Shown here one piece after another: positions 56,102 through 64,000 of a DNA stretch of 64,000 nucleotides. The DNA comes from Nocardia sp. (GTDB taxonomy: Bacteria; Actinomycetota; Actinomycetes; Mycobacteriales; Mycobacteriaceae): positions 1 to 64,000 of the forward strand of contig NZ_JAODNK010000043.1 of NCBI RefSeq assembly GCF_025465275.1. Reading direction: 5' to 3'. A model generated the notes under the pieces. The model was given only the letters and a program-made list of their open reading frames with translations. It ran no database searches and was not told the origin of the DNA. The stretch's first letter is position 1. Every line of letters begins with the position of its first letter. The translations under genes were made by a program, and so were the position numbers.

Positions 56102-57568
56102 CTACACGTTGGCGTGTGCCAGCGAGGGTGCGCGACTGGTGGCGAAGGAGGAGCGCAGGTAGAACCACCAGGTCAGCCCGCCCATGGCGAGATAGGCGAC
56201 AACGTAGCCCCAGAAGGCCGGGTTCATATTGCCGTAGTGCAGGCCCGACAGGCGCAGGGCCTGCTGCAGTACCCAGCCGCCCGCGGCCCCGACCGCGCCG
56301 ATGACACCGATGGCCGCGCCGGCCTGCCGTTTGGCCGAGGTCAGGGCGACGCTGATGTCCTGCCCGGTCTCCGAGGCCCGGCGACGAGCCTCCGCGGTGA
56401 AGATCATCGGGATCATCCGATAGGTGGAACCATTGCCGACCCCGGAGAGCGCGAACAGCAACAGGAACGAAATCAGGAACAGCGGAAAGCTTTTCGCCGA
56501 CAGCGACGCCATAATGAGCAGGGTCGCGACCGCCATTCCGCCGAATACGTAGAGGGTGATCTTCGCTCCGCTGAGCTTGTCGGAGACCCAGCCGCCGAAC
56601 GGCCGGCTCATGGAGCCGACGAGCGCGCCCAGGAAGGCGAGATTGCCGAGCGTTCCCATCCAGCCGATCTTGGCCAGGTCCGGGAAATTGGACTTGAGCA
56701 GTGTCGGGAAGGCGAAGGAGTAGCCGATGAAGGACCCGAAGGTGCCGACGTAGAGCACGGCCATCACCCAGGTGTGCGGGTTGACGAGCGCCAGTTTGTA
56801 CGACGTCCCATCGGATTTGGCGCCGGAGAGGGAGTCCATGTAGCGCATCGCGCCGACCATGGCGATGAGGATGAACGGAATCCACATCAGCACCGCCAGC
56901 GTGATGCCGAACCGGTAACCGCCCGCGTTCTTGGCCATGATGTGTGTGCCGAGGGTAATGATCAGCGGTACGAACAGCTGTGTCTGTGCGACACCGAGAT
57001 TGCCGCCCGCGGCATTGATGCCCAGCGCCGTACCCTTCTTGCCCTCGGGGAAGAAGAAGTTGATGTTCGCCATCGACGAGGAGAAGTTGCCGCCGCCGAC
57101 ACCGGCGATCGCGGCCAGCACCACGAACACCCACATGGGAGTGTGCGGCTGGTTGATGAACCAGGCCAGGCCGAGGGTAGGGATCAGCAGCATGCCGGCG
57201 CTGAAGATCGTGAACGCGCGGCCGCCGAAGCGCGGGATGGCGAAGGTGTACGGAATGCGCAGTGCCGCACCGACTAGGGTCGGCATGGAGGTGAGCAGCA
57301 GGGCATTGCTCACCGCGGTGGGATTGCCCTTGCCGAGTCCGGCGAGGAAGTCGAATCCGGCCGAACCCATGACCGTGACGACGCTGGCCCACAGCACCCA
57401 GACGCTGAACCCCAGATTTTCTGCGAATACCGAGAAGATCAGATTCTTGCGGGCAGTTTGTTGTCCGCCGTTCTCCCAGAATTCATTATTGTCCGGCTCC
57501 CAGTGATCGATCCACCGACCTCGTTGCTGATATCGGAAAGTGGACTCCGGCGCCTCTACGGTTGCCAT
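56102..57568 (-). CDS. narK: NarK-type nitrate/nitrite transporter
   Basis: 488 residues, 12 hydrophobic helices, MFS nitrate/nitrite porter family. The nitrate signature is visible twice: AIAGVGGGNFSSSMANINFFFP and, in the C-half, LFALSGVGNGSTYRMIP. It probably imports nitrate or exchanges nitrite. ATG 57568 has AGAGGA 9 bases upstream and is preferred over the upstream frame to 57604. Upstream GTnAC-like half-sites (57669-57750) suggest GlnR control. Paralogue of the narK at 60077. Confidence 0.9.
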   Translation of the reverse strand: MATVEAPESTFRYQQRGRWIDHWEPDNNEFWENGGQQTARKNLIFSVFAENLGFSVWVLWASVVTVMGSAGFDFLAGLGKGNPTAVSNALLLTSMPTLVGAALRIPYTFAIPRFGGRAFTIFSAGMLLIPTLGLAWFINQPHTPMWVFVVLAAIAGVGGGNFSSSMANINFFFPEGKKGTALGINAAGGNLGVAQTQLFVPLIITLGTHIMAKNAGGYRFGITLAVLMWIPFILIAMVGAMRYMDSLSGAKSDGTSYKLALVNPHTWVMAVLYVGTFGSFIGYSFAFPTLLKSNFPDLAKIGWMGTLGNLAFLGALVGSMSRPFGGWVSDKLSGAKITLYVFGGMAVATLLIMASLSAKSFPLFLISFLLLFALSGVGNGSTYRMIPMIFTAEARRRASETGQDISVALTSAKRQAGAAIGVIGAVGAAGGWVLQQALRLSGLHYGNMNPAFWGYVVAYLAMGGLTWWFYLRSSFATSRAPSLAHANV

Positions 57569-57668
57569 CAGCAGTGTTCCTCTCGCACTGTCGACCGCCC
57601 TCATCGTGTTCTTCCGAATGTGTTCCGGGAGAAGGTCCCTGCGGTCGCGTTCACCGTACGAAGTACTG

Positions 57669-57750
57669 GTTACGGGCAGGGGTTTTTCGGTGACGTCAGA
57701 GGTAATTCCGGCTCACCTTCCGGTGCCGCACACGGTGACCTTCCGGTTAC
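57669..57750 (-). promoter_or_regulatory. Candidate GlnR half-sites upstream of first narK
   Basis: GTGAC-CTTCCG-GTTAC (57735-57750), GTGAC-GTCAGA-GGTAA (57690-57705) and a single GTTAC (57669-57673). The 6-base spacers fit GlnR boxes; the GAAAC half-site is not present, so this is weaker than the site at 59909. Confidence 0.45.
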
Positions 57751-57759
57751 CCGGAGGAT

Positions 57760-58455
57760 TTATCGGGCGTCCGGAAATTCGGCGATCAGCGAGCTGAGGA
57801 AGCAATTGGCCGCGCGGGCAGCGCGTTCCGGGTCGCCGTCGATGACGGCCAGCACCAGTTCGGCGTGTTCGTCATGGTAGGCCGCCCCCGCCTTTTCGGA
57901 GCGGGAGCGGATGACGGCCTCGATGATGGGCAGCAGCGAGTCGTAGAACTCGAGGTACACCGCATTGTGGCTGGCGACCACGATGGCGCGGTGCAACTGC
58001 ACATCGGCCTCGATGGCGGCGTCGAAATTGTCGTCCCAGGTCGCGCGGCGATCCTCCAGCAGTCGTTCGAGGTCGGCGATATCGCCGGCGTCGCGGCGCT
58101 GGGCGGCGAGGGCCGCTGCCGTGGTGTCCAGGGCCTGCCGCAATTCGAGAATGTCGCGCTGCTGGGCATCGGCGAAATATTCGGCGAGGGTGCCGCCGAG
58201 CGTTGAGGTGGAGATCACATAGGTCCCCGAGCCCTGGCGGCGTTCGAGCATGCCCGCATGCACGAGTGCCTGGACGGCCTCGCGGACGGTATTGCGGCCG
58301 GTTCCGGTGAGTTCGGTCAACTCCGGCTCGGTGGGGATACGCGAGCCGACGGACCAACGGCCGGAACGGATTTCGGCACGCAGCTGCTCGGTTACCTGGG
58401 CGATGAGGCTGGTGCGCCGGACTGGTTGCACGGGAGACAGCGTACCGTGCCTCAC
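57760..58455 (-). CDS. GntR/FadR-family transcriptional regulator
   Basis: 231 residues. The winged helix reads AQVTEQLRAEIRSGRWSVGSRIPTEPELTELTGTGRNTVREAVQALVHAGMLERRQGSGTYV. The FCD-type ligand domain has the metal/ligand residues in ELRQALDTTAAALAAQR, VQLHRAIVVASHN and YHDEHAELVLAV. Divergent, 41 bases from the CynX-type transporter, so it likely controls that gene and itself. Ligand unknown. Confidence 0.9.
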   Translation of the reverse strand: MRHGTLSPVQPVRRTSLIAQVTEQLRAEIRSGRWSVGSRIPTEPELTELTGTGRNTVREAVQALVHAGMLERRQGSGTYVISTSTLGGTLAEYFADAQQRDILELRQALDTTAAALAAQRRDAGDIADLERLLEDRRATWDDNFDAAIEADVQLHRAIVVASHNAVYLEFYDSLLPIIEAVIRSRSEKAGAAYHDEHAELVLAVIDGDPERAARAANCFLSSLIAEFPDAR

Positions 58456-58460
58456 ATTCT

Positions 58461-58497
58461 TTGCATCACATCATCGGGTCATCCTATGATTTCGTAG
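58461..58497 (+). promoter_or_regulatory. Strong leaderless promoter of CynX-type transporter
   Basis: -35 TTGCAT (58461-58466), 18-base spacer, -10 TATGAT (58485-58490), six bases, then GTG 58497. The best match to the housekeeping promoter consensus in the window; it decides the transporter start. Confidence 0.75.
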
Positions 58498-59801
58498 TGA
58501 CTGTGACGCTGAGTGCTGAGACGCTGCACGACGAGACGGCCCCCTCCCGGGGCCGTTCCGCTGCGGAACCGCAGGAGACCGTCGTCGATCGCACGATCCG
58601 CAAGCGCTCCCTCGTCGAGGGCCGGCTGCTCGTACTCGCCGCGATCGTCATGTCCGCGCTCACCCTGCGTATCGCCGTCACCGCATTCACCCCGCTGGCC
58701 GACCGCATCGGCTCGGATATCGGCTACGGGACCGCCATCGTCGGCGTCTTCGGCATGATCCCGACCGCCATGTTCGCCCTCGCCGGCCTGCTCACCCCGA
58801 TCCTGTCGCGGCGACTCGGCCTGGAGACCACGGCCCTGGTCGCGATGGGCATGACCGCCGCCGGGTCCGCGATTCGCGCGGTGGTCCCCGAGACCTGGGA
58901 GCTGCTGGTTTTCTCGGCGCTGGCGCTGACCGGTATGGGCATCGGCAATGTCGTGATTCCGCCGCTGGTCAAGCGGTATTTCTCCGATCGACTGGCACTG
59001 CTGAGCTCGGTCTACATCGTTATGGTGCAGCTGGGCACGGTGGTCCCCGCGCTGGTGGCCGTGCCGATCGCGCAGTCGCACGGCTGGCGGATTTCGCTGG
59101 GGTGGTGGGCGATTCTGCCGCTCATCGCCATGCTGCCGTGGCTGGGTGTGCTGCGTATCCGCCGCGATCACGCCCGCGCGGACAGCACCGAAATGCCCGC
59201 CGAAGCAGTCGAATCCACCGGTAGGGTGTGGAAGTCCTCGCTGGCCTGGGGCATGGCGCTGATGTTCGGCATGACCTCGCTGATCACCTATTCCATGTTC
59301 ACCTGGATGCCGAAGATCTTCTCCGATGCCGGTGCGACCGCCTCCTTCGGCGGCAGCATGGTCGGCATCTTCGCGCTCATCGGCTTGGTCGCGGCGCTCA
59401 GCGCACCGATTGTGGTGGGCCGCATGGTCAATCCGTTCCCGGTCGTCATCGCCTGTGCCGGCTTCTTTTTCGCGGGCTTCGCCGGGCTGCTGATCGCCCC
59501 GATGGCCGCGCCGCTGGTGTGGGTGCTGCTGCTGGGCCTGGGTCCGTCGACCTTCCCGATGGCGCTGACCCTGATCAATCTGCGCACCCGCACCTCCGTC
59601 GGTTCGGCCGCGCTGTCGGGCTTCACCCAGGGCGTCGGCTATGCCGTGGCCTGCCTGGGTCCAGTGCTCTTCGGTGCACTGCACTCGATGACCGGCGGCT
59701 GGCTGGCGCCGTTCGCGCTGCTGTCGGTCGCGGTGCTGGTGCTGCTCGCCGGCGCCTGGCTGGCGTGCAAGCCGCGCATGCTCGAAGACACCTGGGACTG
59801 A
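58497..59801 (+). CDS. MFS transporter, CynX/NimT-like
   Basis: 434 residues with 12 hydrophobic helices. It fits the cyanate/2-nitroimidazole transporter branch: LRIAVTAFTPLADRIGSDIGYGTAIVGVFGMIPTAMFALAGLLTPILSRRLG and the second half GMTSLITYSMFTWMPKIFSDAGA. Placed among nitrogen-assimilation genes it may move cyanate, nitrite or an organic anion; the substrate is not readable. Controlled probably by the divergent GntR gene. GTG 58497 is set by the promoter just upstream. Confidence 0.87.
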   Translation: MTVTLSAETLHDETAPSRGRSAAEPQETVVDRTIRKRSLVEGRLLVLAAIVMSALTLRIAVTAFTPLADRIGSDIGYGTAIVGVFGMIPTAMFALAGLLTPILSRRLGLETTALVAMGMTAAGSAIRAVVPETWELLVFSALALTGMGIGNVVIPPLVKRYFSDRLALLSSVYIVMVQLGTVVPALVAVPIAQSHGWRISLGWWAILPLIAMLPWLGVLRIRRDHARADSTEMPAEAVESTGRVWKSSLAWGMALMFGMTSLITYSMFTWMPKIFSDAGATASFGGSMVGIFALIGLVAALSAPIVVGRMVNPFPVVIACAGFFFAGFAGLLIAPMAAPLVWVLLLGLGPSTFPMALTLINLRTRTSVGSAALSGFTQGVGYAVACLGPVLFGALHSMTGGWLAPFALLSVAVLVLLAGAWLACKPRMLEDTWD

Positions 59802-59908
59802 GCGAATTCGGCGAATTCACTTCCCGAGTTGCCGACGGGTGAGCTATTCGCCATGCTGTGTGGCGACGCTCTCACCTCACGATCGGCATTCGCCGAGTTG
59901 GGGTATTC

Positions 59909-59945
59909 GTGACGCGCGGAAACCGTTGCGTCATATAGCCGAAAC
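59909..59945 (+). promoter_or_regulatory. Double GlnR box upstream of second narK
   Basis: Four half-sites in phase: GTGAC (59909), GAAAC (59919), GTCAT (59930), GAAAC (59941), spaced 10-11 bases, i.e. one helical turn each. This is the GTnAC-N6-GAAAC pattern of actinobacterial GlnR, about 130-170 bases before the narK start. Confidence 0.72.
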
Positions 59946-60076
59946 ATAGCTTCGGTTCTCACCGTGTGGTCCCGGGAAACGTGAGCAACCGTTGATCAAG
60001 CGGTCATTCTGCGCAGCATCGCGGCAATACCGGTTTCCTACCTTGAAGTCATTCAGATTTCAGGAGGGCCGTGCAG

Positions 60077-61546
60077 ATGCTGACGCGCAATCGCGACATC
60101 GAACACTGGGATGCCGAGGATGTCGATGCTTGGGAAGCCGGTGGCAAGAACATTGCGCGCCGCAATCTGATCTGGTCGGTCTTCGCCGAGCACGTGGGAT
60201 TCTCGGTGTGGTCGATCTGGTCGGTCATGGTGCTGTTCATGCCCACCGCGGTCTTCCATATCGATACGGCGGGCAAGTTCTTCCTGGGCGCGGTGCCCAC
60301 GCTGGTCGGCGGCATCATGCGGATTCCGTACACCGTCGCCACTGCGAAATTCGGCGGTCGCAACTGGACCATTGTGAGCGCGCTGGCGCTGCTGGCGCCG
60401 GTGCTGCTGACCCTGTATTTCATCAATAAGCCCGGCACCTCGTACACGACGTTCCTGGTTATCGCGGCCTTCGCGGGCTTGGGCGGCGGGAACTTCTCCT
60501 CGTCGATGTCCAATATCAATGTCTTCTACCCGCAGCGGCTCAAGGGCTGGGCGCTGGGTATGAACGCGGGTGGCGGCAATATCGGTGTGCCGGTCATTCA
60601 GGTGGTCGGGCTGGTGGTCATCGCGACCCTCGGCAGCGCGTACGGCAATGCTTCGGCGGTGTGCCTGGTGTATCTGGCGCTGATCGTGGTGGCAGCCCTG
60701 GGCGCGGCGCTGAACATGGACAATGTCAAGAACCAGAAGGCCGACCTGTCCTACATGCTCAAGGCGCTGCGGGTACCGCAGTCGTGGGCGATCGCTTTCC
60801 TGTACGTCGGCACCTTCGGCTCGTTCATCGGCTACAGCTTCGCCTTCGGCCAGGTGCTGCAGATCAGTTTCAAGGCGGGCGGGGCGACCGCCGCTGCCGC
60901 CGCGCTGCATGCCGCGCAGATCGCCTTCGTCGGACCGCTGCTCGGTTCGCTGGCTCGTCCGTACGGCGGTAAGTGGGCCGACCGTGTCGGCGGCAGCAAG
61001 GTCACGCTCTACACCTTCGTCGCCATGACCGCGGCGGCTGCGGTGGTGGCCGTCGCCAGCACCATGGGCGACAGCACCGGCAGCCCGAAGGGCGGCGTGC
61101 TGGTGGCGCTGATCATCGGTTTCACCGCACTGTTCGTCATCTCCGGTTTCGGCAACGGCGCGGTCACCAAGCTCATCCCGTCGGTGTTCGAGGCGAAATC
61201 CCGTAGCCTGCCCGGTGATTCGGCGACCCGCGCGGCCTGGGCGCAGAACAGCTCTGGTGCACTCATCGGTTTTGTCGGCGCCATCGGCGCGCTGGGCGGC
61301 GTCGGCATCAATCTGGTGCTGCGCTCCTCCTACGCCTCCACACAGTCCGCCACCACCGCCTTCTGGGTTTTCATGGCCTTCTACGTGCTCTGCGGGGCGG
61401 TCTGCTGGATGGTCTTCATGCGCCGTCCGAGCCTGCCGGCACTGGCTCCCACAGATACCGGGGTCGTCGTCGAGGCCGAGGCATTGGTGCTGGAAGCCGA
61501 AGCCGCAGAGACCGATTCCTCGTCCACCGCATCGGCCCGGGCCTGA
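60077..61546 (+). CDS. narK: NarK-type nitrate/nitrite transporter
   Basis: 489 residues, 12 hydrophobic helices, same family as the gene at 56102. Nitrate signatures are AFAGLGGGNFSSSMSNINVFYP and FGNGAVTKLIPSVFE. An acidic Glu/Ala-rich C-terminal tail (VEAEALVLEAEAAETDSS) is extra. AGGAGG (60062-60067) is 9 bases before ATG 60077 and only 3 before GTG 60071, so the ATG is preferred. It is followed 25 bases later by nirB, so the pair probably forms a nitrate/nitrite assimilation operon under GlnR. Confidence 0.92.
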   Translation: MLTRNRDIEHWDAEDVDAWEAGGKNIARRNLIWSVFAEHVGFSVWSIWSVMVLFMPTAVFHIDTAGKFFLGAVPTLVGGIMRIPYTVATAKFGGRNWTIVSALALLAPVLLTLYFINKPGTSYTTFLVIAAFAGLGGGNFSSSMSNINVFYPQRLKGWALGMNAGGGNIGVPVIQVVGLVVIATLGSAYGNASAVCLVYLALIVVAALGAALNMDNVKNQKADLSYMLKALRVPQSWAIAFLYVGTFGSFIGYSFAFGQVLQISFKAGGATAAAAALHAAQIAFVGPLLGSLARPYGGKWADRVGGSKVTLYTFVAMTAAAAVVAVASTMGDSTGSPKGGVLVALIIGFTALFVISGFGNGAVTKLIPSVFEAKSRSLPGDSATRAAWAQNSSGALIGFVGAIGALGGVGINLVLRSSYASTQSATTAFWVFMAFYVLCGAVCWMVFMRRPSLPALAPTDTGVVVEAEALVLEAEAAETDSSSTASARA

Positions 61547-61571
61547 CTCGCATCTTCTCGAAAGGACTGTC

Positions 61572-64000
61572 ATGACGCACACAGTCGGACGCAAGACAGC
61601 GGTTGTCGTCGGCCACGGCATGGTGGGACACCGTTTCGTGGAGGCACTGCGCTCCCGTGACGAAGCCGATGCCTGGCAGATCGTCGTGCTGAGCGAGGAG
61701 CCGCTGGCGGCCTACGACCGTGTCGGGCTCTCCTCGTACGTGGGTCTGTGGGAGACCTCCGCGCTGGCGCTGCCGGGCAATGCCTACGAGGGCGACACGC
61801 TGGTGGAGGTGCGCCTGGGCGTGCGCGCCGACAGCGTGGACAAGGCGGCACGCAAGGTCACCACCTCCACCGGTGACGTAATCGGTTACGACGCACTGGT
61901 TCTCGCCACGGGTTCGTATGCCTGGGTGCCGCCGGTGCCGGGCCACGACACTCCCGAATGCTTCGTCTATCGGACGCTCGCGGACCTGGACGGCATTCGC
62001 GCCGCCGCCGAGGCGGCCGGTCCGGGCGCGGTCGGCGTGGTGGTCGGCGGTGGTCTGCTCGGTCTGGAGGCCGCCAACGCGCTGCGGCTGCTGGGCATGA
62101 CCCCGCACGTCGTCGAGTACAACAACTGGCTCATGCCCGCCCAGATCGACGAGGGCGGCGGCGCGATCCTGGCGCAGCTGGTCACCGAGCTGGGCTTGCA
62201 CGTGCACACCGGCGTGGGCACCTCGACCATCGAAACCATGGTGGACGCACCGCTTTCCGAGCGCTTGAACGTCACGCTCTCGGACGGCACCCAATTGCGC
62301 ACCGCGCTGGTGGTTTTCGCCGCCGGTGTCCGCCCGCGTGACGAGATCGCCCGTGAGTCCGGGCTGGAGGTCGGGCCACGCGGCGGTGTCATCACCGATC
62401 TCGGGTTGCAGACCTCCGATCCCAGCATCTATGCCATCGGTGAGGTCGCCGCGGTGGAGGGCGTCTGCTACGGCCTGGTCGCACCGGGTTACAGCACCGC
62501 CGAGGTCGTCGCGGACCGATTGCTCGGTGGCGCAGGCGAATTCCCGGGTGCGGATATGTCCACCAAACTCAAGCTGCTCGGTGTGGATGTGGCCAGCTTC
62601 GGTGACGCGCACGCCAAGACCGCGGGCGCGCTCTCGGTGGTGCTGCACGATGCAGCCAAGGGCACCTACGCGAAACTTGTTGTCTCCGATGATGCCAAGA
62701 CGCTGCTCGGCGGCATCCTGGTCGGCGATGCCACCCAGTATTCGGCGCTGCGTCCGCTGGTGGGCCGCGCGCTCCCGGCCGAGCCTGCCGCGCTGATCTC
62801 CCCGGCCGGTGCGGAATTGGGCGCGGATTCGCTGCCCGACGATGCGCAGATCTGCTCCTGCAACAATGTGACCAAGGGCGCCATCTGCGGCGCGATCGCC
62901 GACGGCGCCTGCGATGTGCCGGCCGTCAAGAGCTGCACCAATGCCGGAACCTCCTGCGGCGGTTGTGTTCCCATGCTCAAGAAGCTGCTGGAGCAGTCCG
63001 GTGTAGCTCAGTCGAAGGCGCTGTGTGAGCACTTCACCCAATCGCGGGCCGAGCTTTTCCACATCGTCCAGTCCGCCGGCGTCCGCACCTTCTCGGCGCT
63101 GATTGCCAAGTACGGCACCGGATCCGGCTGCGATATCTGCAAGCCGACCGTCGCGTCCATCCTGGCCTCGACCTCGAGCGATCACATTCTCGACGGCGAG
63201 CAGGCGTCGCTGCAGGACACCAATGACCACTTCCTGGCGAATCTGCAGAAGAACGGCACCTATTCGGTGGTGCCGCGCATGCCCGGCGGTGAGGTCACCG
63301 CCGATCAGCTCATCACCATCGGTCAGGTCGCCAAGGACTTCGGCCTGTACGTGAAGGTCACCGGCGGTCAGCGCATCGACCTGTTCGGCGCGCGGGTGGA
63401 GCAGCTGCCGCTGATCTGGAAGCGCCTGGTCGATGTGGGCATGGAATCCGGTCACGCGTACGGCAAATCGCTGCGCACCGTGAAAAGCTGCGTCGGTTCC
63501 ACCTGGTGCCGCTACGGCCAGCAGGATTCGGTCGGCATGGCAGTGCTGCTGGAGAAGCGCTACCGCGGCTTGCGGTCCCCGCACAAGTTGAAGCTGGGCG
63601 TTTCCGGGTGCGCCCGGGAGTGCGCGGAGGCGCGTGGCAAGGATGTCGGCGTCATCGCCACCGAGAACGGCTGGAACCTGTACGTCGGCGGCAATGGCGG
63701 TCTCACTCCGAAGCACGCGGTGCTGCTGGCCGGCGCGCTGGACGACGAGACGCTCATCCGCTACATCGACCGCTACCTGATGTTCTACATCCGCACCGCG
63801 GACCGTCTGCAGCGCACCGCGCCCTGGCAGGAGGCCCTCGAGGGCGGTATCACCTACCTCCAGCAGGTGGTCTGCGAAGACAGCCTGGGCATTGCCGAGG
63901 ATCTGGAAGCGGCCATGGAACGCCATGTCGCGGGCTACCGCGACGAGTGGGCGGCGGTGCTCGACGACGAGGAGAAGCTCTCGCGCTTCGTCACTTTCGT
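61572..64000 (+). CDS. nirB: Assimilatory nitrite reductase large subunit NirB, 3' end beyond window
   Basis: 809 residues visible. NirB reduces nitrite to ammonium with NAD(P)H. In order: an FAD/NAD domain (VVVGHGMVGHRFVEAL; ALVLATGSYAW; VVVGGGLLGLEAANAL), a BFD-like [2Fe-2S] domain (CSCNNVTKG...CTNAGTSCGGC), then ferredoxin-like repeats and the siroheme/[4Fe-4S] site (KSCVGSTWCRYG and SGCARECAEA). ATG 61572 follows AAAGGA. The frame runs off the right edge without a stop; nirD should follow. Confidence 0.96.
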   Translation, partial: MTHTVGRKTAVVVGHGMVGHRFVEALRSRDEADAWQIVVLSEEPLAAYDRVGLSSYVGLWETSALALPGNAYEGDTLVEVRLGVRADSVDKAARKVTTSTGDVIGYDALVLATGSYAWVPPVPGHDTPECFVYRTLADLDGIRAAAEAAGPGAVGVVVGGGLLGLEAANALRLLGMTPHVVEYNNWLMPAQIDEGGGAILAQLVTELGLHVHTGVGTSTIETMVDAPLSERLNVTLSDGTQLRTALVVFAAGVRPRDEIARESGLEVGPRGGVITDLGLQTSDPSIYAIGEVAAVEGVCYGLVAPGYSTAEVVADRLLGGAGEFPGADMSTKLKLLGVDVASFGDAHAKTAGALSVVLHDAAKGTYAKLVVSDDAKTLLGGILVGDATQYSALRPLVGRALPAEPAALISPAGAELGADSLPDDAQICSCNNVTKGAICGAIADGACDVPAVKSCTNAGTSCGGCVPMLKKLLEQSGVAQSKALCEHFTQSRAELFHIVQSAGVRTFSALIAKYGTGSGCDICKPTVASILASTSSDHILDGEQASLQDTNDHFLANLQKNGTYSVVPRMPGGEVTADQLITIGQVAKDFGLYVKVTGGQRIDLFGARVEQLPLIWKRLVDVGMESGHAYGKSLRTVKSCVGSTWCRYGQQDSVGMAVLLEKRYRGLRSPHKLKLGVSGCARECAEARGKDVGVIATENGWNLYVGGNGGLTPKHAVLLAGALDDETLIRYIDRYLMFYIRTADRLQRTAPWQEALEGGITYLQQVVCEDSLGIAEDLEAAMERHVAGYRDEWAAVLDDEEKLSRFVTF

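Overview
The window is high-GC actinobacterial DNA. The gene set points to a mycolata genome, most likely Nocardia or a close relative. Several blocks have the gene order of Mycobacterium tuberculosis Rv3247c-Rv3205c: tmk-mtrA-mtrB-lpqB-comF-hpf, desaturase/reductase/Rv3231c-like/WS-DGAT, secA1, rsgA-aroA, SRAP, ybaK, sigH-rsrA, TB7.3, pdtaS, whiB1, Rv3218-Rv3216-like, rhlE, TB9.4, TetR, DUF3152 protease, moeZ and Rv3205c. The organism and function calls come from recognising proteins by eye; no database search was run.

Layout. 0-8.5 kb: secreted protein (cut by the left edge), GDPD lipoprotein, thymidylate kinase, the MtrAB-LpqB envelope two-component operon with comF, and a ribosome hibernation factor. 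8.7-20.8 kb: lipid metabolism (thiolase, two membrane desaturases, their likely ferredoxin reductase, WS/DGAT acyltransferase), a BluB-like nitroreductase and SecA1. 21-32.4 kb: orphan LuxR-type ATPase regulator, Lnt-like acyltransferase, YbaB/DDN pair, rsgA-aroA, aldehyde dehydrogenase, SRAP DNA-crosslink sensor. 32.4-39.7 kb: MarR-controlled drug efflux, SigH/RsrA thiol-stress pair, an unlisted 24-residue ribosomal protein bL37, TB7.3, PdtaS and WhiB1. 40-56 kb: diacylglycerol kinase, small phosphatase/acetyltransferase pair, PQQ-like propeller, an RhlE helicase with a giant low-complexity tail, hydrolases, TetR, MoeZ. 56-64 kb: nitrate/nitrite assimilation (two NarK transporters, GntR, a CynX-type transporter, start of nirB) with GlnR-like boxes.

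Unusual structure. Three dispersed non-coding repeat families run through the window. Family A is a 121-123 bp element with conserved ends, seen six times; two tandem copies sit inside the 5' coding region of lpqB and one supplies the stop codon and last residues of rsrA. Family B is a hairpin element with about 22-bp arms. Family C is a short GTCATCCCGGC-type repeat. Regulatory structure is also readable: three operator-like palindromes exactly 17 bp apart before marR, a shared operator before the first desaturase and the reductase gene, a SigH autoregulatory promoter with two possible translation starts, a CRP-type site before whiB1, four phased GlnR half-sites before narK, and at least a dozen genes whose -10 box lies 5-7 bases before the start codon, implying leaderless mRNAs. 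I saw no tRNA, rRNA, CRISPR array, phage or transposase gene. Nothing seen amounts to a clearly new enzymatic system; the repeat families and their contribution to coding sequence are the most novel part.
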